From positions 1 to 64,000 of the forward strand of contig NZ_BDCK01000015.1 in NCBI RefSeq assembly GCF_001613465.1: DNA of 64,000 nucleotides, read 5' to 3'. A program made the translations under genes and the position numbers. The notes under the pieces are model-generated. The model made no database searches. It was not told the origin of the DNA and saw only the letters and a program-made list of their open reading frames with translations. This document shows, piece by piece, positions 49,881 through 58,029 of the stretch. The DNA comes from Nocardia niwae NBRC 108934 = DSM 45340 (lineage in GTDB: Bacteria > Actinomycetota > Actinomycetes > Mycobacteriales > Mycobacteriaceae). Numbering within the stretch: position 1 is the stretch's first letter; every line of letters begins with the position of its first letter.

Positions 49881-50387
49881 ATGACGGTTCAGACCGCCGA
49901 AAAGACTCGCCCCGCGCTGCCCCGCGCCACGATGGCACTCATCTTCGCGTTCATCCTGGTCGGCGGCGCACTGCGCTCCGTCGAAGCCGGGTGTCAGAAC
50001 TCGCTGAAGCTGGCATTGAAGAATGTCTGGTTGTGCGGCGTGATCTCCTACGCCGTGGCATTCACCGGCTTCGCGATCTTTCTCACGGTGGCGCTGCTGG
50101 TTTCCCGCAACCGGCCCTGGCCGACGAAGGCCGACATCCGGAGCATGCCCCGGTGGGCGCCGTTCGGCGGCCTGCTCGGCGGGGCCGCGATCCTGGCGAT
50201 GATCTCCGTGGCCTCCGACGTGGGCGCAGGCACCTTCAACGCCCTGATCATCGCGGGACAGATGTTCGGTGCGCTCGCGATCGACCATTTCGGGCTGATG
50301 GGATTCCCCCGGCGCGCGGTGAGCTCGAAACGTGTCGTCGCCTGCGTCATGATCATCGCCGGGATTTACCTCATGGCGAGCTACTGA
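49881..50387 (+). CDS. YdcZ-type DMT transporter, subunit 2
   Basis: 168 residues. It is a paralogue of the gene before it, with the same FILVGGALRSVEAGCQNSLK, WAPFGGLLGGAAILAMI and DHFGLMGFPRRAVSSKRVVA blocks, plus a 17-residue hydrophilic head. Tandem duplication with divergence suggests a heterodimeric small transporter, as for other YdcZ pairs. The stop is 99 bases before the GXWXG gene. Confidence 0.8.
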   Translation: MTVQTAEKTRPALPRATMALIFAFILVGGALRSVEAGCQNSLKLALKNVWLCGVISYAVAFTGFAIFLTVALLVSRNRPWPTKADIRSMPRWAPFGGLLGGAAILAMISVASDVGAGTFNALIIAGQMFGALAIDHFGLMGFPRRAVSSKRVVACVMIIAGIYLMASY

Positions 50388-50486
50388 GCCCGGCGCGGGG
50401 CACATCGGGACCTGGTCGAACGCCGCGTCCTGAGAGATGGATAGGGTATCTATCGCACCGTTGCCTCGCTGAGGGAAGTAGGAGAC

Positions 50487-51020
50487 ATGGCCGCGAACGA
50501 ACCGACCGTGACGGACGTCCGTACCGCCCAGGAGGGGTGGACCCTGTTCGACCGCCTTCCCGCGGCGCGGGTCGAGGAGATCACGACGGGGCGCTGGCGT
50601 GGCGAGGAACTGGACACCGGTCATCCGATGGACGGCGTGCTGGTGGCTTCGGGCTGGTACGGCAAGCAGTTCGACGGCCCCGACAGCGTGCATCCGCTGC
50701 TGTTCGCCGCTGGCGGCACGGTCTTTCCCGTCGATCCGCGCCGCGTCCCGGTCGCATTGGCCGGGCGGGTACCGCTGCCCGGTGTTCGCGCGGTGCGCAA
50801 GGCGCTGCCGGTCCTGCGTCCCGCGTTGCGCACCGGCAAGTACACCGCGCGTCTGCGTGAGATCGAATACCGCGGCGTGACCAGTGCCGCGATGGTCTAC
50901 GACCACCTGCCGATCATCGACCACTTCCGGCGCGCCGACGAGCACACCCTGCTCGGTGTGATGGATCTGCGCGGTATGACCGAACCATATTTCTTCGTCC
51001 TGCACCGGGACCTCGGCTGA
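50487..51020 (+). CDS. GXWXG / DUF4334 protein
   Basis: 177 residues, ATG with GTAGGAG upstream. The N-terminal GXWXG segment, EEITTGRWRGEELDTGHPMD, then SGWYGKQFDG, is the family signature. The C-terminal DUF4334 part has LREIEYRGVTSAAMVYDHLP, HTLLGVMDLRGM and PYFFVLHRDL. The fold is thought to bind a small hydrophobic ligand; no reaction is known. A GATAG-GGTAT-CTATC repeat precedes it at about 50440. The FAD monooxygenase gene follows on the same strand. Confidence 0.82.
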   Translation: MAANEPTVTDVRTAQEGWTLFDRLPAARVEEITTGRWRGEELDTGHPMDGVLVASGWYGKQFDGPDSVHPLLFAAGGTVFPVDPRRVPVALAGRVPLPGVRAVRKALPVLRPALRTGKYTARLREIEYRGVTSAAMVYDHLPIIDHFRRADEHTLLGVMDLRGMTEPYFFVLHRDLG

Positions 51021-51139
51021 GGCGGCGCTCGATCCGGTCGGCCGCGGCCGATCCGGGTCCGGCCGTATGCCCGCCGCACTAGGATTTGCGCAAACAGGCG
51101 ACACCTTGCGGGCGATGGTGACCGAGGGAGGCACAGTCG

Positions 51140-52366
51140 ATGGAACGCACGACATGCCTGGTGGTCGGCGGGGGACCGGCCGGAATGATTCTCGGGCTGT
51201 TGCTCGCACGGGGCGGTGTCGAGGTCACGGTGCTGGAGAAGCACAAGGACTTCCTCCGCGACTTTCGCGGTGACACCGTGCATCCCACGACCCTCGACCT
51301 CCTCGATGAACTGGGACTCGGCGCCGAATTCGCGAAACTCCCCGCGCGCAAGGTGGATCAGGTGCAACTGCCGATCGCGGGCGGCTTGCAGACACTCGCC
51401 ACCCTGACGAACCTTCCGGGCAAGCACAAGTACGTCGCCATGGTGCCGCAATGGGATCTGCTGAATCTGCTCGCGCGCGCGGCCGAGGCCGAGCCCACCT
51501 TCCGGTTGTGGATGAACACCGAGGCCACGGACTTGATCTGGATCGACGGCAGGGTCGGCGGCGTGACCTACCGGACCGCCGACGGTTCGACCGGCTCGAT
51601 CGAATCCGACCTGACCGTGGCCTGCGACGGCCGCCGTTCGCTGCTGCGGGCGGCCGCGGGGCTGCCGACCCGCACCTGGTCGACACCGATGGATGTCTGG
51701 TGGTTCCGCTTGCCGCGCACCGAGATCGATCCCGCGGGCGCGCTGCCGATCGTCAGCGGCCGGCGCGTAGCGGTTCTGCTCGACCGCGGCGACTACTGGC
51801 AGTGCGCGACGTTGATCGCCAAGGGCGCCGACGAGTCCGCCCGCCGGGGCCCGGTCGAGGACATCATGCGCGGTCTGGCCGAGGCCGCGCCCTGGCTCTC
51901 CGACCGGGTCGATGCCTTGGCCTGCTGGGATGAGGTCCAATTGCTGGAAGTGAAACTCGACCGGCTGACCCAGTGGTACACCAACGGCCTGCTCTGCCTC
52001 GGGGACGCCGCCCACGCCATGTCTCCGGCCGGTGGCGTCGGCATCAACCTCGCCGTGCAGGACGCCGTGGCGGCAGCCGAAATCCTTGCTCCGCGACTGC
52101 TTTCCGGGACACTCGGGACCAGGGATCTGGCGAAGGTGCAGCGGCGGCGGAAACTCCCGACCGTCGTGACACAGGGCATGCAGCGACTCCTGCACGCCTT
52201 CGCGATCGCTCCCGCCCTCGAGGGACGCATCGACATCGCCCGTGCCTCTCGCGCGCCGCTGCCTGTTCGCATCCTGCGCCGCATTCCCGTACTACGCAGC
52301 GTGCCACCCTATTTGCTCGCTCGCGGCGTCCGTCCGGAGCACGCGCCTTACTTCGCACGCCGATAG
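51140..52366 (+). CDS. FAD-dependent aromatic-type monooxygenase
   Basis: 408 residues, ATG with a GAGGGAGG-like site. It has the dinucleotide motif CLVVGGGPAGMILGLLLARG (residues about 6-25), the DG motif TVACDGRRSLLR, and the FAD-ribityl motif GLLCLGDAAHAMSPAGGVGI. This is the PHBH/PheA group that hydroxylates small aromatics or polyketides with NAD(P)H and oxygen. No polyketide or aromatic-pathway genes lie near, so the substrate is open. It may be transcribed with the GXWXG gene, 119 bases upstream. Confidence 0.88.
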   Translation: MERTTCLVVGGGPAGMILGLLLARGGVEVTVLEKHKDFLRDFRGDTVHPTTLDLLDELGLGAEFAKLPARKVDQVQLPIAGGLQTLATLTNLPGKHKYVAMVPQWDLLNLLARAAEAEPTFRLWMNTEATDLIWIDGRVGGVTYRTADGSTGSIESDLTVACDGRRSLLRAAAGLPTRTWSTPMDVWWFRLPRTEIDPAGALPIVSGRRVAVLLDRGDYWQCATLIAKGADESARRGPVEDIMRGLAEAAPWLSDRVDALACWDEVQLLEVKLDRLTQWYTNGLLCLGDAAHAMSPAGGVGINLAVQDAVAAAEILAPRLLSGTLGTRDLAKVQRRRKLPTVVTQGMQRLLHAFAIAPALEGRIDIARASRAPLPVRILRRIPVLRSVPPYLLARGVRPEHAPYFARR

Positions 52367-52383
52367 CGGTCCGTGCGGGCGTC

Positions 52384-53550
52384 TCAGACCGCGGCGTCGG
52401 GAGATGTCGTGGGCGGAGTGGCTATCCACCCGGCGACGACCGCCAGCCCGGACGGGCGATGCACGGCGAGAAAGCCGAAAGGCCGGTCGAATGCCACCGA
52501 GACGACGGGTGCGTGGTTGTGCCGAAGTGGCGCGGCCACGGCGCGTAACGCGAAGGTCGTCACGGCGGCGGCCTCGAAACCGTCGTGACCGAATCGGGCG
52601 AGGACCTCTTGCGCTCCCTGGCCGACACAGAGCGGGAACGACGAGATCGCCGGAAAATGGCCGTGGGTGCAGTCGGTCGCGGCGGCGAGGCCGAACAAGC
52701 CGGATGCGGCGAGCAGATCGTGGGTGGACCGGACTTCGAAAGGCGGAAGCCGGATTCGCAGCTGTGCGCTGCCGGTCAGCACCGGCTCGCTCCGCACGCT
52801 GAGCCCCGGCCCCTCGCTGCCGACCGGTAGGCCGGAGCGGATCGGCACGGCGCCCGACAATGCCGCCAAGCCCGTTTCGAGGACGACGCCGGGAGCCCCC
52901 GTGCCGGTCAGGAGGTGGACGTCGAGATCGGCGACTCCTTCGACGACCACGCGGGTGACCGGGTCCGGCGCGTCCAGGATCGCGGCGTTCGCCGGGTCGC
53001 CGCTCACCCGGGACAGACCGGGGCCGCGATGTCCCTGCCAGGGGCCGTCTTCCGGGGTCAGCGTCCCGACCTCGAACGGCGCCCGCCATCGCGTCTTCGC
53101 GACCAGCGCGGTGGCGAGCACCAGCAGCGCGCCGGGATCTACCGTGACGGGGAACCGCTCGATGAGCCCGTCGGTGTGCCGGGCGGCCCAGCTGTCGAGT
53201 TCGGCCTGTCCGGCCAGCCGGGCGAGGACTCCCTCAGGCAGCGCCCGCGGCCATGACTCGTGCAGCGGGAGATCGGGGCCCACCCACATGCCGAGTGCCG
53301 CCGACACCGCCTCCGAGCGCCGGAGGTCGCGCAGCAACCGGAGCGCTTCGTCTCGGCCGTTCGCCGCGGGCACTCCGGCCGCCGTCGCCAGCTCCTCTCG
53401 CGCCGGACCGTCCGCCGCGGAGGCGAGCAAGGCCAGCAGCGGCCAGACCCCGGGGCCCGAGACCACGAAGTCTTGCTCACCCGCCGCCGCGCACCACCGT
53501 GCCGTGAGGGCGTTGGTGGCGCCGACATGGGATTCGAGAGAGGTCCGCAC
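52384..53550 (-). CDS. Bacterial serpin
   Basis: 388 residues from GTG 53550, a normal serpin length. It has VSGPGVWPLLALLASAADGP, the ALVAKTRWRAPFEVG strand 3A region, and the C-terminal hinge and reactive loop: HDGFEAAAVTTFALRAVAAP, then HNHAPVVSVAFDRPFGFLAV and HRPSGLAVVAGWI. EAAAVTT fits a flexible inhibitory hinge, but Phe stands where inhibitors have Thr/Ser (P14). No signal peptide, so it acts inside the cell or is not exported by Sec. The protease target is unknown. Ends 17 bases from the FAD monooxygenase (convergent). Confidence 0.85.
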   Translation of the reverse strand: MRTSLESHVGATNALTARWCAAAGEQDFVVSGPGVWPLLALLASAADGPAREELATAAGVPAANGRDEALRLLRDLRRSEAVSAALGMWVGPDLPLHESWPRALPEGVLARLAGQAELDSWAARHTDGLIERFPVTVDPGALLVLATALVAKTRWRAPFEVGTLTPEDGPWQGHRGPGLSRVSGDPANAAILDAPDPVTRVVVEGVADLDVHLLTGTGAPGVVLETGLAALSGAVPIRSGLPVGSEGPGLSVRSEPVLTGSAQLRIRLPPFEVRSTHDLLAASGLFGLAAATDCTHGHFPAISSFPLCVGQGAQEVLARFGHDGFEAAAVTTFALRAVAAPLRHNHAPVVSVAFDRPFGFLAVHRPSGLAVVAGWIATPPTTSPDAAV

Positions 53551-53589
53551 ACGACCACCCTAGCCACGGCCGCGCGGGCGTCGAGTCGC

Positions 53590-54573
53590 TCAGGACACGG
53601 CGGATCCCGGCCGCAGCACGATCTTGCCCAGCGGCGCCCGACCTTCCAGCAGCCGGTGGGCGTGGCTCGCCTGGTCCAGCGGCAGCACCGCCTCGACCAG
53701 CGGATCGAGTCCACCCGCCGCCGCGCGGGTCAGCACGGTGTCGCGCGCCTGGGCGACGCGATGCAGCCATTCGGGTCCCGCGCACCCGGTGAAGGTCAGG
53801 CCGCGCATGATCAGGTCGGCCGCCGACACCTGGGCGGGCGCGCCGGACAACCAGCCGTAGCCCAGCATTCGGCCGCGCAGGGGTGTCATCAGATCCAGCA
53901 ACTCCGCTGCGCTCCCGCCGCCGATCGAATCGAACACCACATCCACCGTTGCGCCGCCGAGTGTTTCGCGCAGCCGGGTGATCCACGCCGGATCGTTGTG
54001 ATCGACCACCTCGTCGGCTCCGAGTTCGCGGGCCCGGGCCACCTTCTGCGCGCCTCCGGCGGTGCCGATGACACGAACCGCACCGAACTCCTTGGCCAAC
54101 TGCGTCAGGGCGCTGCCGACGCCCGTGGCGGCGGCCTCGATCAGGACGGTTTCGGCACCGGTCAGCGCGGCGGTCTCCAGCAGGGGAATCGCCACCGATC
54201 CGTTCATCAGCACCGCCGCGGCGTCCGCGGTGGACAGGCCGTCCGGAATGGGCGCCACGGAATCCGCCGGGGCGGCGACGAATTCGGCGTAGGCGCCGAA
54301 ACCTCTGGTCGCTACCACGACCCGCTGTCCGATCAGCGCCGGATCGACTTGCGCGCCGACCTCCGTGACGACTCCCGCGGCCTGGAAACCGAAGACCAGC
54401 GGTAGCGGCGCGTCGATCGGGAACTCGCCGGAGCGCAGTTTGGTCTCCGGGAACAGCACCGGGATCGCCTCGGCGCGGATGACCACCTCGTCGGCGGCCG
54501 CCCGCGGCGCCGGTACCTCCGTGGCCACCAGCACGTCCGGGCTTCCCGTCGCCGTCATTACGATTGCCTGCAT
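53590..54573 (-). CDS. Zinc-free MDR oxidoreductase (quinone oxidoreductase-like)
   Basis: 327 residues from ATG 54573, chosen because the GGAG of ATGGAGTTC lies before it; ATGs at 54576 and 54585 are possible. GroES-like N-domain with PLVFGFQAAGVVTEVGAQVD, Rossmann motif EAAATGVGSALTQLAKEFGA, and C-terminal HRLLEGRAPLGKIVLRPG. No zinc Cys/His sites, as in QOR/crotonyl-reductase-like MDR enzymes that reduce quinones or enones with NADPH. Divergent from a TetR gene across a large operator, so probably induced by the ligand of that regulator. Confidence 0.88.
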   Translation of the reverse strand: MQAIVMTATGSPDVLVATEVPAPRAAADEVVIRAEAIPVLFPETKLRSGEFPIDAPLPLVFGFQAAGVVTEVGAQVDPALIGQRVVVATRGFGAYAEFVAAPADSVAPIPDGLSTADAAAVLMNGSVAIPLLETAALTGAETVLIEAAATGVGSALTQLAKEFGAVRVIGTAGGAQKVARARELGADEVVDHNDPAWITRLRETLGGATVDVVFDSIGGGSAAELLDLMTPLRGRMLGYGWLSGAPAQVSAADLIMRGLTFTGCAGPEWLHRVAQARDTVLTRAAAGGLDPLVEAVLPLDQASHAHRLLEGRAPLGKIVLRPGSAVS

Positions 54574-54586
54574 CATGAACTCCATA

Positions 54587-54638
54587 AGTTGACTGACGGT
54601 CCAATTGCTCGCTCGATGATATGGACCGTCGGTCAACT
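54587..54638. promoter_or_regulatory. Large operator between the MDR and TetR genes
   Basis: 17-base arms AGTTGACTGACGGTCCA (54587-54603) and TGGACCGTCGGTCAACT (54622-54638), inverted, one mismatch, 18-base spacer. The right arm holds a smaller dyad GACC-GTC-GGTC. It fits two TetR dimers bound over the divergent promoters. Confidence 0.85.
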
Positions 54639-54657
54639 TGTCTAGAAAGCGGGTGCG

Positions 54658-55233
54658 ATGGGCGACGAACGGCCCAGGGAACGGGCGGACGCGGCGCGCA
54701 ATCGGCGGGCGATCCTGGACGCCACCTTCGCCCTGCTCGCCGAGCACGGCGCCGAGGCCATCACCATGGACCGCGTCGCCGCCGCCGCCGGAGTGGGCAA
54801 GGGCACGATCTTCCATCGTTTCGGCAACCGCGCCGGGCTCTTGCACGAGATGGTGGCGCAGAGCGCGGTCGCGCTGATGGACGCGATCATCAGCGGGCCA
54901 CCGCCCCTCGGGCCCGGCGCGCCCGCCGACGCCCGCCTGGTCGCCTACTTCGACGCCATGGCGCGGCTGGTGATCGAGAATTCCGAGCTGATGGTCGCCT
55001 ATCGCACCGAACCGCCGCATCCGAGGACCGCCGAGTTCCACGCGTTCTGGGACAACCACGTCACCACGTTGCTGCGCGATGCCCGTCCGGACCTGGATGC
55101 GGAAGTGGTTGGGCGGTTGTTGCTGGGCGCGCTGAGCGCGGAGCTGGTGCCCGCCATGGTCCGGGCGGGCGAGACCGATCGGTTGCTGGCGGCGGTGCGG
55201 GAGCTTGTCGAGTCGGTGTTACGCAGCCCGTGA
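54658..55233 (+). CDS. TetR family regulator
   Basis: 191 residues. The HTH of TetR proteins is at about 15-60: RAILDATFALLAEHGAEAIT, then VAAAAGVGKGTIFHRFGNRA. The C-terminal part is a ligand-binding helical domain with no identifiable ligand. It starts 20 bases beyond a 17-bp inverted-repeat operator shared with the divergent MDR gene, so autoregulation and control of that enzyme are likely. Confidence 0.92.
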   Translation: MGDERPRERADAARNRRAILDATFALLAEHGAEAITMDRVAAAAGVGKGTIFHRFGNRAGLLHEMVAQSAVALMDAIISGPPPLGPGAPADARLVAYFDAMARLVIENSELMVAYRTEPPHPRTAEFHAFWDNHVTTLLRDARPDLDAEVVGRLLLGALSAELVPAMVRAGETDRLLAAVRELVESVLRSP

Positions 55234-55252
55234 CGAGCCGGTGGCGCGGCGG

Positions 55253-55966
55253 TCAGTCCCGCGACAGAATGGCCTCGAACCGCTCGTCGGCCCGGTCCAG
55301 CTGATCGAGAATGTGCTGCCGGACGTGGTCGGCCAGCGGCGTATCCGGCCGGGTGACCAGGTCGCGGTAGACGTCGGTGAGCGGGCGATATTTGGCGGCC
55401 AGTTTCGCCATCGCGGGGCCGGTGGCGTAGAGGATGCCGACGCCGTTGTCGGTGAAGTCGGAGAGCTTGATGACGCGGGCCCACGGGTCCCGGTCCAGAT
55501 TCATCGCGACATGCTCGCGATACTGCGCCTGCCGGTCGCGCGCCGGATCCGGCTCGGGATTGGTCACCGCGGCGACGAGATCCGCCACGCGTGCACCGAA
55601 ACGATCGGTGAGCGCGCCGAGCGCGGCGTCGACGGGCGGCCCCGGTCGATCGGCGGCCAGCTCGGCGGCGTGGTCCTCGACCGAGTCGTGCAGCAGCCCC
55701 GCCGCGACCACGTCGGGGTCCCGGACCTCGTAGTGGCTGATGATCCGAATCGACACGCGCAGTAGATGACTCAGGTACGGCTCGCGCCCGTACCGATCGT
55801 CTCGATGCAGGTCGGCCGCGAGATCCAGCGCCGCGGCCAAGCGCGGCGTATCCGGCAGTTCGGCGATCTCCAGCAGTAGTCTTGCCCGCAGCCCGGCCTC
55901 GCCGTAGACCTCGCTGATCGTGTGCAGCGGCATCACGGCCAAGACCCCCGCCCCTGGATTGCTCAT
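55253..55966 (-). CDS. HD-domain phosphohydrolase
   Basis: 237 residues. HD-type residues are spread as in the RelA/SpoT hydrolase group: YLSHLLRVSIRIISHYEVRD (His), AAGLLHDSVEDHA (HD), then RVIKLSDFTDN near the end (Asp). No synthetase, TGS or ACT domain is present, so it could be a small alarmone hydrolase-like protein or another nucleotide phosphohydrolase. It is convergent with the TetR gene. The start could also be the Met at residue 12. Confidence 0.78.
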   Translation of the reverse strand: MSNPGAGVLAVMPLHTISEVYGEAGLRARLLLEIAELPDTPRLAAALDLAADLHRDDRYGREPYLSHLLRVSIRIISHYEVRDPDVVAAGLLHDSVEDHAAELAADRPGPPVDAALGALTDRFGARVADLVAAVTNPEPDPARDRQAQYREHVAMNLDRDPWARVIKLSDFTDNGVGILYATGPAMAKLAAKYRPLTDVYRDLVTRPDTPLADHVRQHILDQLDRADERFEAILSRD

Positions 55967-56009
55967 GGTGCCAGGCTAACCGGCGCGGGGGACACATGAC
56001 GGACGACGA

Positions 56010-56459
56010 TTACGCGGCCTTCGGTACCAAGGTGTTCTGCCGGGCGGCGACGTGCCAGCGCCCGCCCTCCTGCACGAAGACGTACAGCGCGATCATGGCG
56101 TGATCGTGTTCGATGAGTTCACCGTCCGGCGTGGTCGCCCACGCGCGTTTGTGCGCGATCGCGACGTCCGGGCGCAGGAATGTGATGTCCGCGATCTCGT
56201 AGCGGGCGTACTGGTCGTGCAGAAACCCGGCCAACCCTCTGCGGCTGGAGTCGAGTAGCGCGTCGAATCCGGTGATCAGCGTGCCCATCGCGTTGACGAC
56301 GGCCGCGTTGGCGGTGAAATCCGCCGATAGCAGGTCGGCGTCATTGGTGTTGAAACCGGTCTCCGCGTTGGCGACGATTTGCCGGATCGCCGCGATGTCG
56401 TCGGAGTGGTCGACCGTCGTGTCCTCGACCAGCGGGGGTGTGGATGCTGTCGTGTTCAT
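56010..56459 (-). CDS. SgcJ/EcaC-type SnoaL-like protein
   Basis: 149 residues with the NTF2-like cone fold: DIAAIRQIVANAETGFNTND, ADFTANAAVVNAMGTLITG and VAIAHKRAWATTPDGELIEH, ending GGRWHVAARQNTLV. This matches the SgcJ/EcaC (DUF4440) family. Members occur in antibiotic clusters and stand-alone; no catalysis is assured. A free-standing gene. Confidence 0.8.
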   Translation of the reverse strand: MNTTASTPPLVEDTTVDHSDDIAAIRQIVANAETGFNTNDADLLSADFTANAAVVNAMGTLITGFDALLDSSRRGLAGFLHDQYARYEIADITFLRPDVAIAHKRAWATTPDGELIEHDHAMIALYVFVQEGGRWHVAARQNTLVPKAA

Positions 56460-56523
56460 GCCGATGAGCTTCCAACCTCAACGTCGGTTCAGGTCAAGTC
56501 GTGCGCATCGGGCCCGCGCGCGG

Positions 56524-57150
56524 TCAGCGAACGCCGCGCGGCCGGTACTGGATGCTGATCCGCGGACCGGTGGGTTTGCGCGTCTTCGGCACGGCGTGCT
56601 CCCAGGTGCGCTGGCAGGATCCGCCCATGACCAGCAGATCGCCGTGTCCCACAACGTATCTGATGCTCGGGCCACCGCCGCGTGGGCGGAGCAGTAGCGC
56701 CCGCGGCGCTCCGATCGACACGATCGCGACCATGGTGTCGTGGGTGGCGCCGCGGCCGATGGTGTCGCCGTGCCAGGCGACGCTGTCGCGTCCGTCCCGG
56801 TAGTAGCACAGGCCCGCGGTGCGGAACGGTTCGCCCAGTTCGAGCCGGTAGTACTCGTTCAACGCCGTGCGGGCGTCGGCCAGCGCCGGATCCGGCAGCG
56901 GCTCGTGCTCCGCGTAGAACCGCAGCAGCCGGGGCACCTCGACCACGCGGTCGTACATCGGCCTGCGCTCGGCTTTCCATGGCACGCCATGGACCAGCCG
57001 GTCGAACAGCCCGTCCGCGCCCGACAGCCAGCCGGGCAGCAGGTCTACCCAGGCCCCGTGGTCCAGCACGGTGCGGCGCGCATCCCGAAGCGGCGAGAAC
57101 TCGGTATCCCCGAACCCGTCGAGCAACGATCCTTGCAGCGGTGTGGACAT
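56524..57150 (-). CDS. alkB: Alpha-ketoglutarate-dependent dioxygenase, AlkB type
   Basis: 208 residues. It has the iron ligands WHGDTIGRG (His and Asp) and RTWEHAVPK (His), with the 2-oxoglutarate Arg in GPRISIQYRPRG. It has NEYYRLELGEPFRTAGLCYY in the substrate-lid part. It removes alkyl groups from DNA/RNA bases oxidatively. A weak LexA-like box lies 22 bases before its ATG. It fits the radical SAM gene as a second damage-response function in the window. Confidence 0.9.
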   Translation of the reverse strand: MSTPLQGSLLDGFGDTEFSPLRDARRTVLDHGAWVDLLPGWLSGADGLFDRLVHGVPWKAERRPMYDRVVEVPRLLRFYAEHEPLPDPALADARTALNEYYRLELGEPFRTAGLCYYRDGRDSVAWHGDTIGRGATHDTMVAIVSIGAPRALLLRPRGGGPSIRYVVGHGDLLVMGGSCQRTWEHAVPKTRKPTGPRISIQYRPRGVR

Positions 57151-57171
57151 GCGGTCGAGCCTACCCGCCGA

Positions 57172-57187
57172 TCGAACATACGTGCTA
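57172..57187 (-). promoter_or_regulatory. Possible weak LexA box before alkB
   Basis: TCGAAC-ATAC-GTGCTA: one perfect half-site and one with two mismatches against TCGAAC-N4-GTTCGA, 22 bases before the alkB ATG. Confidence 0.35.
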
Positions 57188-57322
57188 GCGGTTTTCGGTC
57201 ATGATTCCCGGATCTTCGCGAGGCCGGCGCAAGTGGCCCCGCTCACAGCGTGATATGGCTGGTGAAAACCGGGTTCTGAGCGCTGCTACGCTGCTTGCCG
57301 TAAGACATCCTTTAACGGACCG

Positions 57323-57332
57323 TCCGGTGAGG
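57323..57332 (+). promoter_or_regulatory. PyrR-binding RNA element over the pyrR ribosome site
   Basis: TCCGGTGAGG matches the PyrR loop core UCCNGNGAGG. It lies directly before the GGAAGGAGG ribosome site (57336-57344) of pyrR. In mycobacteria PyrR bound here is known to block translation; UMP level then controls the operon. Confidence 0.75.
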
Positions 57333-57349
57333 CGGGGAAGGAGGTCGGC

Positions 57350-57982
57350 ATGGCCGTGCCCGAAGAACGGGCTGCCAAGTCCGGCGCTGCCGAGACATCG
57401 CAGCGACATGCCCCGGAGTGGGTGGCGGCGGGGCGAGAGCTGTTGTCGGCTTCGGATGTCGGGCGGACCGTCGCGCGCATCGCGCACCAGATCATCGAGA
57501 AGACCGCGCTGGACGCGGGCGAGCCGGAGGCGCCACGGGTGGTGCTGATCGGCATCCCCACCCGGGGGACCACCCTGGCCGCGCGCCTCACCGAGAAGAT
57601 CGAGGAATTCTCCGGCGTCCGCCCGGCTCTGGGCTCGCTCGACATCACCCTCTACCGCGACGATCTGCGCAGCCGCCCGCACCGGCCACTGGAACGCACC
57701 TCGGTTCCGGAAGGCGGTATCGAGGACGCGCTGGTGGTCCTGGTCGACGACGTCCTGTTCTCCGGGCGCACCGTCCGTTCGGCTCTGGATGGCCTGCGCG
57801 ATCTGGGCCGCCCGCGCGCGGTGCAGCTGGCGGTGCTCATCGACCGCGGGCACCGGGAACTGCCGATCCGCGCCGACTACGTGGGCAAGAACGTACCGAC
57901 CAACCGGTCCGAGGACATCTCGGTGCTGCTGACCGAACACGACGGCCGCGACGGCGTCTACCTGCACCAGGAGGAGGCGTGA
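57350..57982 (+). CDS. pyrR: Bifunctional PyrR: pyr operon regulator / uracil phosphoribosyltransferase
   Basis: 210 residues, ATG after GGAAGGAGG. It binds pyr mRNA and UMP, and forms UMP from uracil and PRPP. It has an N-terminal hydrophilic head, [34 protein letters not shown] and the PRPP loop [19 protein letters not shown]. The RNA-binding element sits on its own ribosome site. The stop overlaps a 15-codon ORF (TGATG) leading to pyrB. Confidence 0.95.
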   Translation: MAVPEERAAKSGAAETSQRHAPEWVAAGRELLSASDVGRTVARIAHQIIEKTALDAGEPEAPRVVLIGIPTRGTTLAARLTEKIEEFSGVRPALGSLDITLYRDDLRSRPHRPLERTSVPEGGIEDALVVLVDDVLFSGRTVRSALDGLRDLGRPRAVQLAVLIDRGHRELPIRADYVGKNVPTNRSEDISVLLTEHDGRDGVYLHQEEA

Positions 57983-58029
57983 TGGAACTGTTGCCGCACG
58001 CCGACTCGCGGCGGGAGGCAAGCGCGTGA
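57982..58029 (+). CDS. 15-residue bridging ORF between pyrR and pyrB
   Basis: ATG 57982 overlaps the pyrR stop (TGATG); the TGA at 58027-58029 overlaps the pyrB GTG (GTGA). The peptide is [15 protein letters not shown]. The GGCGGGAGG before pyrB lies inside it. It could keep ribosomes moving from pyrR to pyrB (translational coupling). It is not expected to have a function of its own. Confidence 0.4.
   Translation: MELLPHADSRREASA

Noticed and set aside
50435..50455. GATAG-GGTAT-CTATC repeat before the GXWXG gene as operator
   Set aside because: Arms are only 5 bp; too short to claim without conservation.
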